Below, one piece after another: positions 1-5,510 of a stretch of 5,510 nt of DNA (positions within the stretch are counted from its first letter, which is position 1; every line of letters begins with the position of its first letter). The stretch is from an uncultured Cellvibrio sp. (GTDB lineage: Bacteria; Pseudomonadota; Gammaproteobacteria; Pseudomonadales; Cellvibrionaceae): positions 1 to 5,510 of the forward strand of contig CAMPIG010000331.1 in NCBI GenBank assembly GCA_946886255.1, read 5' to 3'. A program made the position numbers and the translations under genes. Below the pieces are notes generated by a model. It ran no database searches, was not told the origin of the DNA, and worked only from the letters and a program-made list of their open reading frames with translations.

Positions 1-62
1 TTCATCAGATGACATCTCATTTGATTATTTTTCTTTCCCTGAAATTCAGTGAGCATTTTTAC

Positions 63-125
63 ATCAGGTGGCACAGCAAATGTTCCGAAGCCTTCTGCGA
101 GACCATCACCGCTGTGCCATCTGGT
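63..125. repeat. Long inverted repeat downstream of the CE12 esterase gene
   Basis: The left arm (63-77, ATCAGGTGGCACAGC) and right arm (111-125) pair over 15 positions. Nine inner pairs (69-77 with 111-119) are perfect. The outer six have two mismatches, which are G-U wobbles if the plus strand is transcribed and C-A mismatches if the minus strand is. The loop is 33 bases. No long T run follows in the minus direction; a TTTTT lies at 135-139 in the plus direction. It could be a structured RNA, a terminator for a convergent gene off the left edge, or part of a dispersed palindromic repeat. Function unknown. Confidence 0.55.
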
Positions 126-132
126 AATACGT

Positions 133-154
133 CGTTTTTAATAGAATAAAAACG
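133..154. repeat. AT-rich inverted repeat just after the CE12 stop codon
   Basis: CGTTTTTA (133-140) and TAAAAACG (147-154) are perfect reverse complements around a 6-base loop, starting eight bases beyond the minus-strand stop. The position suits a transcript 3' end, but the stem has only two G-C pairs and no T tract follows it on the minus strand. It is at best a weak or non-canonical terminator, or an mRNA-end stabilising hairpin. Confidence 0.35.
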
Positions 155-162
155 TTTATCTA

Positions 163-972
163 TTAATGAGGAGCGGGCAGACTCTTCATTCCCTCATACA
201 CCAGTCTTGCTATTGCTTCGGCACCTTCCGGTTGAAAATGTGTGTTGTCATTCAAACCATCGGGGTATGCCGGGAACGCACCTTTCGGCAAATTCATGAA
301 ATAGGTTTTGCTCACGAAGTCCTGGCCTTTGTCGGTAAAAAAATCTCGCGATAGTTGGCCGAGATCAATCAACAAAACATCCATCTCCTGAGCCACCTCT
401 TTCATAGCAGCGGGGTACTCGCCGTGGGAGTTGCCCAACTGGCCATCTTCCCAGGGATAGTTGCGATTAACCGGTGTTAATAAAATGGGTAACGCTTTTT
501 TCGCGCGGGTCTGTTGAATGAACAGGCGCAGGTATTGTTTGTAGCCAGTGATGTTGACGTAGCGTTCGTGCTTTTCCACCGCAGCGTCATTGTGGCCGAA
601 TTGAATAAACACCAGATCTTGCGGCTGCAGTGCGCGATAGATTTCATCCCAACGGCCTTCTTCAAAGAAGGTGCGTGTGCTACGGCCGCCTTTGGCTTTG
701 TTGATGACCTCGGCTTGATCGGTGTGAATTAAGTGGCGCACAGCAGTCAACCGGTCACCGCTGACGAAGGGTTGAAATTTTTGGCCCCAACCGGTCACAG
801 GATGGCGGTGAGTCCAGTAATCCTCGTTAAGGGTGTGATCCGCTACCGTGGAGTCGGCGGCGAGGTAGATGTTGGTCACGTCGCGCGTCGATTCTGTATG
901 CAGGGACGCACAAGCAGCCAATAGAAGTATCGCTACCAGTGCGAGGCCAATATGAAATTTTTTGTACATCAT
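163..972 (-). CDS. Lipoprotein SGNH esterase, rhamnogalacturonan acetylesterase-like (CE12)
   Basis: This 269-residue protein is likely to remove acetyl groups from pectin, as YesT/RgaE-type CE12 enzymes do with rhamnogalacturonan I. It starts with a lipoprotein signal: Lys4-Lys5, a hydrophobic core at 8-18, then lipobox LAAC with Cys21. Residue +2 is Ala, not Asp, so outer-membrane anchoring is expected. SGNH blocks in order are IYLAADSTVA with nucleophile Ser41, NKAKGGRSTRTF (91-102) with oxyanion Gly96, FGHND with Asn128, and DNTHF with Asp242 and His245. GWGQKF at 61-66 is typical of CE12. Block I has Ala39 where GDS usually has Gly. Two ATG codons are adjacent at 972 and 969; the purine-rich GAGAG at 977-981 is four bases from the first and seven from the second, so the second may be used. 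The gene lies 53 bp after the carboxylesterase and is probably co-transcribed with it. Other acetylated glycans are possible substrates. Confidence 0.88.
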   Translation of the reverse strand: MMYKKFHIGLALVAILLLAACASLHTESTRDVTNIYLAADSTVADHTLNEDYWTHRHPVTGWGQKFQPFVSGDRLTAVRHLIHTDQAEVINKAKGGRSTRTFFEEGRWDEIYRALQPQDLVFIQFGHNDAAVEKHERYVNITGYKQYLRLFIQQTRAKKALPILLTPVNRNYPWEDGQLGNSHGEYPAAMKEVAQEMDVLLIDLGQLSRDFFTDKGQDFVSKTYFMNLPKGAFPAYPDGLNDNTHFQPEGAEAIARLVYEGMKSLPAPH

Positions 973-1025
973 CTTTCTCTCTTTTTTATTGCTTGCTTTT
1001 ATATGCGGTGGCTATCCATGGATGA
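973..1025. other. Short intergenic spacer between the two esterase genes
   Basis: The spacer is 53 bp, short enough for co-transcription in the minus direction. It contains a perfect 10-bp palindrome, ATCCATGGAT (1014-1023), directly after the carboxylesterase stop, then an AT-rich stretch leading into the purine-rich ribosome-binding region (about 973-982) of the lipoprotein esterase. There is no terminator-like hairpin with a T run, which supports read-through from the upstream gene. Confidence 0.6.
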
Positions 1026-2630
1026 TTAAAAAGTTCCGCGCTGGATGAACGGCACCCGTGCATAGAGTTTCCGTTCACCGCCACGCGGATCAAAAGCCAG
1101 CGCTGACTTTTCGTTAAATACCAGGGTTTCGCGTTTTTCAAGAGTGTAGGGTTTCCAGTTCGGAATACCTTTGTGGCTGGGATTGCCGGTGCGGGCGAAA
1201 GCGAGTAGTGCATCGCTCATCTGGTCCGCCACGGCTTGTGCCGATGGGGATATGCCAGTACGCGATCCGGCTTGGGCGATGTTGTCGAACACCAGCGGGA
1301 TATCCAGCGTATGAAAGGCACCGAATTTTCCGCCATCGAGTGGTGAACCCCAATCGAGTTGGTAAACGTAAGCCGGTGCGCCCTGACGCGCGCGTTCTTC
1401 TGCCTGAATAATGGCGCCGCGCCAGGAACGCCCGGCAGTGGTTGCGGCAAAGAAAACATCCGAGGGTGAATATTTTGGGTACAAGCGGCGATACTCGGCG
1501 ATCACCACCTCTGCATTCAGATCAACATATTGTTGTTCAATTAATTTTTGTGGCAGCTGTTCCCAGCTGAGTTTGAAATTGTCTGGATCGCCACCAAGGA
1601 ACGCGCGGGTTTCATCTTTGGTGTTGCCGATAACCAGTGGAATATGACGCGACTGCTCTGGCGCACCAGGATAGAAGGGATGACGTAACAGCACCTTGTT
1701 GTCCAGCACCGGGCCGAAGTAGAGGCGATTATTTTCTACCCGTGAGGGATCTTTTGCTTGTGTGGCCTCGAGTAATTTTTCTACGGGCAGGGATTGTATT
1801 GCAGCAATTTTTTCGCGCGGTAATTTCAGCGCGTTCAGAAACAGTTCAGCGCGCTGCGTTGCTGCACGGGGCCCGGCAGCCGTCACCTGCTGACCACTCA
1901 TGGTAAACGCACGGTGAAATAAATCTTTGGCGGCCGGCATGGCCATCAAGGTAATAATTTTTGCACCACCACCGGACTGTCCAAACACCGTGACGTTATC
2001 CGGGTCGCCACCAAATTCCTGGGCGTGCTGTTTTACCCATTGCAATGCTTGCACAAGATCGAGCTGCCCGACATTGCCCGAGCGGGCAAATTCTTTCCCG
2101 CCGAGCTGCGCGAGGTAAAGATAACCAAATGCATTCAGCCGATGATTGACGGTGATCACTACCACATCACCGCGCAGGCACAAATTGATACCATCGTATT
2201 GTGGATCAGCACCGGAGCCATTGTTGTACCCACCGCCGTGGATATAAAACAGAATCGGTCGTCGTGCCCCATCGCGCAGACCCGGCGTCCAGACATTTAA
2301 ATACAGGCAGTCTTCACTGATGGGCTCACGTGTGTTGCGTTGCGGCGCCGCCGGACCGAAATAAAATGCATCGCGCGTGCCCGTCCACTTTTCTTCCTGC
2401 ACGGCGGGCATAAAACGCCGCGTGCGGGTATCTGCACCGTAAGGAACACCGCGAAACACATGAATGTTATGTTCAGTCACGCCGCGGATTTTTCCACTGC
2501 GCGTCGTCGCCAGCGGATATTTATCCTCCGCATGAAGCAAAGGCGCGAGGCTTACCGCAAGACTACCGGCCAAACCTGTGCGCAATAAATCGCGGCGATT
2601 AAATAACTTTGTGTTGAGGTCGGATGTCAT
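1026..2630 (-). CDS. Tat-exported type-B carboxylesterase (alpha/beta hydrolase)
   Basis: This is a serine esterase of the carboxylesterase type-B (COesterase) family, 534 residues, a normal length. The N-terminus has a twin-arginine signal, NRRDLL at 11-16, followed by a hydrophobic stretch to about 32 and a likely cut after LLHA (34). It therefore folds in the cytoplasm before export to the periplasm. Family motifs are FRGVPYG (59-65), EDCLYLNVWTP (106-116), the oxyanion-hole HGGG (131-134), the nucleophile elbow GQSGG with Ser219, a probable acid Glu340 in TKDETRAF, and His440 in GAFHTLDIP. The elbow reads GQSGGG rather than the commoner GESAG. An upstream in-frame ATG at 2723 lies inside the terminator hairpin and would bury the Tat signal behind 31 extra residues, so I start at ATG 2630, which has a weak GGGA seven bases before it. 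The exact ester is unknown; deacylation of plant-wall glycan is inferred from the neighbours. Confidence 0.9.
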   Translation of the reverse strand: MTSDLNTKLFNRRDLLRTGLAGSLAVSLAPLLHAEDKYPLATTRSGKIRGVTEHNIHVFRGVPYGADTRTRRFMPAVQEEKWTGTRDAFYFGPAAPQRNTREPISEDCLYLNVWTPGLRDGARRPILFYIHGGGYNNGSGADPQYDGINLCLRGDVVVITVNHRLNAFGYLYLAQLGGKEFARSGNVGQLDLVQALQWVKQHAQEFGGDPDNVTVFGQSGGGAKIITLMAMPAAKDLFHRAFTMSGQQVTAAGPRAATQRAELFLNALKLPREKIAAIQSLPVEKLLEATQAKDPSRVENNRLYFGPVLDNKVLLRHPFYPGAPEQSRHIPLVIGNTKDETRAFLGGDPDNFKLSWEQLPQKLIEQQYVDLNAEVVIAEYRRLYPKYSPSDVFFAATTAGRSWRGAIIQAEERARQGAPAYVYQLDWGSPLDGGKFGAFHTLDIPLVFDNIAQAGSRTGISPSAQAVADQMSDALLAFARTGNPSHKGIPNWKPYTLEKRETLVFNEKSALAFDPRGGERKLYARVPFIQRGTF

Positions 2631-2699
2631 AAGCCAATCCCGGACGACGGTAACGTCCACCACCCAAAGGAGTGTGAAATCTGTTCCAGTCGATGCGTG

Positions 2700-2728
2700 A
2701 AAAAAAGGGGGTATGAAAGTCATACCCC
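2700..2728 (-). terminator. Intrinsic (Rho-independent) terminator after the TonB-dependent receptor
   Basis: On the plus strand GGGGTATGA (2708-2716) and TCATACCCC (2720-2728) are perfect reverse complements, giving a 9-bp stem with a 3-base loop. A run of seven A lies at 2700-2706. Read on the minus strand, the GC-rich-based hairpin is followed, after one C, by seven T, the layout of an intrinsic terminator. It begins about 110 bases beyond the receptor stop codon and about 70 bases before the carboxylesterase start. It should end most receptor transcripts, implying that the esterase pair has its own promoter or depends on read-through. Confidence 0.85.
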
Positions 2729-2758
2729 TAACCCACTTATACCGCTGCGTGGTGGGGG
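2725..2758 (-). repeat. Imperfect inverted repeat overlapping the terminator stem
   Basis: Plus-strand CCCCTAACCCAC (2725-2736) faces GTGGTGGGGG (2749-2758) across 12 bases. In the minus-strand RNA the upstream CCCC/CCAC bases can pair with GUGG and GGGG. The GGGG at 2725-2728 is also the first half of the terminator stem, so the two folds exclude each other. The pairing is interrupted by a bulge and is weaker than the terminator. It may be an incidental purine-rich repeat or part of a dispersed palindromic element. Confidence 0.4.
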
Positions 2759-2837
2759 AAATAAAGAGCCCTCAGTATTCTTTCAGTGCGCCAGAAAAAT
2801 CTTATTGGCGAGCTATCAGAATTTTTTACTCGCGACG

Positions 2838-5510
2838 TCAGAAACTGTATTGCGCACCGAGATAGTATTGCCGCCCCGAAACCACAACGGTTTCAACCAG
2901 ATCGTAATCACTTTGCAATAATGTCTCGGTTTCATCGGTCAGGTTTAGTGCATCAAATGTCAATTTGAGATTGTCGTTGACTTGGTAACTGAAGGCAGCA
3001 TCGACAACACGTGTTGCATCGGTCGTTTCATCACCCGGACCTGCTTTGGAGGAAATAGCGCGCAGGTACGCATCGCGATAGGTCCAGGAGACGCGTCCGG
3101 AAAATCCGTTTTCGTTCTCGTACCACAGCGTGGCGTTCCAGCTGACGTCAGACTGCCCCTCCATTGGAGTTACAATCTTTGTGCCACCGTCGGAACCGCG
3201 CTCCAGTTCCGAATCAATGTAGGTGTAGTTAGCCTTGATACCGAAATCCTGCAACCAGCGCGGACCAAACAGCAAGGGTTGTTGATACTGCAATTCCCAA
3301 CCTTTTAAGAAGCCGCCGTTATCGCTGTTAATGGTGGTACGGTAGTTAAAAATATCGTTAACTGTCGCCGGTCCCGGCTCCAATAAGCTATCTGAATAAC
3401 CCAAGGCGCGAATTTCAGCCCAGCTCAAGTCTTCGCGAATACTGGCGGGAAAGGATTCAATATCTTTTTCAAAGTACGCAAGAGACACCATGGACTCTTC
3501 GGCGAAATACCATTCCACCGAAAGATCAGTCGCTTCAGCACGGTATGGATCGAGATAAGGATTACCGGCCGTTAACGCGCGATTAAAACGATCTACACTG
3601 CCGCCCGGCGTTAGGCTACCCAAGCCAGGGCGTGACATTACCTCTGACCAGGATGCACGGACCAATACATTTTCGATGGGCTCAAGTACCAGATTAATGG
3701 CCGGCAAAGTATCACTGTATTCACGCTGGATCACCGTTTCCTGTCCGCTAACCAAACCACTGGACGTTTGTTTCGTTTCCACTTCGCGCACACCGACATC
3801 ACCACGGAACGGCAAGCCGGCAAGCTCAGTCGAAAAATCCAGTTGCACGTGATAGCCGAGACTTTCTTCTTCTACCGAGCGATCACCACCTTGGTTCGGC
3901 ACCAGCGGGAAACACGTATCGTCGGTAAATAATCCGTATTGCGTTGTAACCTGATTTAAATCTGGTAGGAAGTAGGCCGGCACATTACCCGTTGGCTGGA
4001 ATACTGAACCCATGCCTTCGGTAACTTGCAAATCATCCAGCGTGATGTTGCAACCTGCCGGCACATTCACCGCTAAATCGACATGGTTATTTTGACCGAT
4101 AACCGCACGGTCGCGTGTGTATTGATGATTATCGAAGGTAAACTCTTTCCAGGAGACACCCGTGTTCACAGTCATCTCCACATCACCCACAGCAAAATCG
4201 TATTCCAGTTGTCCGCGTACCGTGTCAAACGTATTGGTTGTATCCGCCGGACGATCGCGCAATTCCGCCACCCAATAGTTTTCTGGGCTGGCAGGATCAA
4301 ATCCATATTCGATAACAGGATTGTGCATGTTATTGCGGTAGTCGTAACGCATATCCGCGTTGTAACGCTCGAACACGGCGGTGGTTTCAGCATGAACTTC
4401 GTGCTGCGATTCTGACGAACCAAGCAGAGCGTCAACCCGCAGGCTGTCCGTGAACTCGTGCTTAACTCGCAAAGAAACCTGGTGAAATTCGGTACTCCAG
4501 TCCTGACGGAAATGTTCGTTGCGTACGTCAACGCCGGATAAGTCGGCATACAACAAAGCGTTGGTGTCTGCGTCGTAATAGTAATCGTTGACGGTGGTTT
4601 CAATGCGGCCGGTGCGGCCGGTGCGCGCCAGCGAAATCGGCGTTAACGCGAGTTCGGTTTGCACCTGGCTCATATCCGCATACATCGCATCCAGCGTAAT
4701 TTCAGTACGGTCGCTTGGAGCCCATTGCAAAACGCCGGTCAACCCAAGGCGATCAAGACTGATGTTGCGGTCCATCTGGCGGGGAAAACGCGGATGCACC
4801 GCATTATTTACTTCATCCGGCAAAGCAGCTTCGTTAGCCCAGTAGTTGGTTTTACCGTCATCAAAGACGTTTTCGTTGGCTTCCCAACGACCTGAGTTGT
4901 GGCCGATCTGATCAACGTCGCGCTCGGAGTAAGCGACAGAAAATAGCGCACCTAGATCCCCGGTTTCGTTGGTAAAACTGATCAGCCCCGTTGCGCGCGG
5001 ATCAAGGGATTCTGATTGATCGTTGTACCCGCCCTGCACAGACCCTACCAGGGTGAAATCGTCGTAATCGAATGGTTTGCCGGTAGACAAATCCACCGTA
5101 GCACCAAGCGAACCTTCTTCTACAGACGCCGATTGGCTTTTACGCACATCGATACGATTAAATAACTCCGATGCAAAAATATTAAAATCGAATGCCCTGC
5201 CGCGGTTATTCAAGCCGGTCGAAATGGTTTCCATCCCGTTCACACGTACACGGGTGAAGTCTGCGCTCAAACCGCGCACGCTGATCTGCTGCCCTTCACC
5301 GCCAACACGCGTGATGTTGACACCCGGAACCCGCTGCATGGATTCAGCCAGGTTGTTATCGGGGAACGACGCAATATCATCGGCAACGATACTGTCGATG
5401 GCCGCCGTGTTATTACGTTTTACATTCAAGGCGCTGGCCAAACTGTCACGAAAACTGCCGGTGACCACAATTTCTTCAATGTCGGATTCCTGGGCGGACA
5501 CCTGGTGCAC
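2838..5510 (-). CDS. TonB-dependent outer-membrane receptor, probably for oligosaccharides (5' end outside window)
   Basis: This is a 22-stranded-barrel type receptor that takes up a ligand across the outer membrane using TonB-ExbBD energy. The visible part is 890 codons, ends at TGA, and is open at the window edge. The first codon, GTG, is probably an internal Val: VSAQ-ES at residues 4-9 looks like the end of a signal peptide, so only the leader (about 20-30 residues) should be missing. IEEIVVTG at 11-18 resembles a TonB box. The plug spans about 25-145, with FPDNNLAESMQRVPGV (49-64), RVGGEGQQISVRGL (68-81) and NGM (91-93). These are hallmarks of the TIGR01782 (Xanthomonas/Caulobacter type) receptors, which are often tied to plant-glycan use. 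The barrel follows, ending in YLGAQYSF with the expected C-terminal Phe. There is no N-terminal carboxypeptidase-like or signalling domain in view. The substrate is inferred from the neighbouring esterases only; family membership is confident. Confidence 0.93.
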   Translation of the reverse strand: MHQVSAQESDIEEIVVTGSFRDSLASALNVKRNNTAAIDSIVADDIASFPDNNLAESMQRVPGVNITRVGGEGQQISVRGLSADFTRVRVNGMETISTGLNNRGRAFDFNIFASELFNRIDVRKSQSASVEEGSLGATVDLSTGKPFDYDDFTLVGSVQGGYNDQSESLDPRATGLISFTNETGDLGALFSVAYSERDVDQIGHNSGRWEANENVFDDGKTNYWANEAALPDEVNNAVHPRFPRQMDRNISLDRLGLTGVLQWAPSDRTEITLDAMYADMSQVQTELALTPISLARTGRTGRIETTVNDYYYDADTNALLYADLSGVDVRNEHFRQDWSTEFHQVSLRVKHEFTDSLRVDALLGSSESQHEVHAETTAVFERYNADMRYDYRNNMHNPVIEYGFDPASPENYWVAELRDRPADTTNTFDTVRGQLEYDFAVGDVEMTVNTGVSWKEFTFDNHQYTRDRAVIGQNNHVDLAVNVPAGCNITLDDLQVTEGMGSVFQPTGNVPAYFLPDLNQVTTQYGLFTDDTCFPLVPNQGGDRSVEEESLGYHVQLDFSTELAGLPFRGDVGVREVETKQTSSGLVSGQETVIQREYSDTLPAINLVLEPIENVLVRASWSEVMSRPGLGSLTPGGSVDRFNRALTAGNPYLDPYRAEATDLSVEWYFAEESMVSLAYFEKDIESFPASIREDLSWAEIRALGYSDSLLEPGPATVNDIFNYRTTINSDNGGFLKGWELQYQQPLLFGPRWLQDFGIKANYTYIDSELERGSDGGTKIVTPMEGQSDVSWNATLWYENENGFSGRVSWTYRDAYLRAISSKAGPGDETTDATRVVDAAFSYQVNDNLKLTFDALNLTDETETLLQSDYDLVETVVVSGRQYYLGAQYSF
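4604..4621. repeat. 9-bp tandem duplication inside the receptor gene
   Basis: TGCGGCCGG occurs twice back to back, followed by a partial third TGCG. It keeps the frame and encodes the repeated Thr-Gly-Arg within RTGRTGR (296-302) in a probable barrel loop. It looks like a small in-frame slippage event or chance codon repetition, with no functional claim. Confidence 0.6.

Larger units (their letters stand above)
1..162. other. Non-coding or undetermined left edge
   Basis: No gene can be supported here. Besides the two inverted repeats there are small dyads, AGATGACATCT (6-16) and CTGAAATTCAG (39-49). A minus-strand frame stays open from 137 to the edge and includes an ATG at 56, but without a ribosome-binding site and too short to judge. 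The next gene in the minus direction may begin at or beyond the edge. Confidence 0.5.
2631..2837. other. Intergenic region between receptor and carboxylesterase
   Basis: This 207-bp gap holds the terminator (2700-2728) and, next to it, a second imperfect inverted pair (2725-2736 with 2749-2758). The roughly 70 bases between the terminator and the esterase ATG must carry any dedicated promoter for the esterase genes, but I see no convincing -35/-10 pair there. A small dyad, GGACG (2642-2646) facing CGTCC (2654-2658), sits just upstream of the start codon and could be a regulator site or chance. Positions 2759-2837 show nothing distinctive, and no small gene is supported. Confidence 0.6.

Noticed and set aside
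133..154. AT-rich hairpin after the CE12 gene as a true intrinsic terminator
   Set aside because: The stem is almost all A-T and no T tract follows on the minus strand, so it is listed only as an inverted repeat.
986..1011. TATAAAA on the minus strand before the CE12 gene as an internal promoter -10 box
   Set aside because: No -35-like hexamer lies at the right distance, and the short spacer fits co-transcription better.
1014..1023. Palindrome ATCCATGGAT as an operator
   Set aside because: It is short, unpaired with any other copy, and lies between two co-directional genes; nothing else supports a regulatory role.
2631..2723. Longer carboxylesterase start at ATG 2723, adding 31 residues
   Set aside because: That ATG lies within the terminator hairpin, has no ribosome-binding site, and would place an atypical segment before the Tat signal. 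ATG 2630 gives a standard Tat leader.
2982..4895. Plus-strand open frames of 60-110 codons opposite the receptor and esterases
   Set aside because: They are antisense shadows of well-supported genes, with no recognisable domains or ribosome-binding sites.
5508..5510. GTG at the window edge as the receptor start codon
   Set aside because: It would give a receptor without a signal peptide, while VSAQ just after it looks like the end of one. The frame is simply cut by the window.
1..5510. Mobile elements, CRISPR arrays, tRNA or rRNA genes
   Set aside because: No transposase or integrase, no regularly spaced repeats, and no tRNA- or rRNA-like sequence was seen on either strand.

Overview
The window looks like part of a polysaccharide-utilisation region from a Gram-negative gammaproteobacterium. 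Relatives of Cellvibrio, Saccharophagus or Teredinibacter are my best guess. The clues are a large TonB-dependent receptor of the kind that plant-polysaccharide degraders carry in many copies, two exported esterases beside it, and roughly balanced base composition. The genus is inferred from protein style only; no marker gene is present.

All three genes lie on the minus strand, so transcription runs right to left. From 5510 to 2838 is a TonB-dependent outer-membrane receptor. It is complete at its C-terminus, but its signal peptide is cut off by the window edge. Next is a 207-bp gap (2631-2837) with a clear intrinsic terminator (2700-2728). Then comes a Tat-exported type-B carboxylesterase (2630-1026) and, after 53 bp, a lipoprotein SGNH esterase of the rhamnogalacturonan acetylesterase (CE12) type (972-163). 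The last 162 bp hold no gene I can support, but they contain a long inverted repeat (63-125) and a smaller AT-rich one (133-154).

A working model is that the receptor imports oligosaccharides across the outer membrane, while the two esterases remove acetyl or other ester groups from the same glycan, most likely pectin (rhamnogalacturonan I). The CE12 assignment is the only real pointer to pectin; the receptor and the type-B esterase do not reveal their substrates. The two esterases are probably co-transcribed. The terminator suggests that they are at least partly uncoupled from the receptor.

I found no clear new biological system. The points most worth a second look are the terminator with a possible competing fold, the Gly-to-Ala change in the CE12 nucleophile block, the Tat and lipoprotein esterase pair, and the inverted repeat at the left edge.
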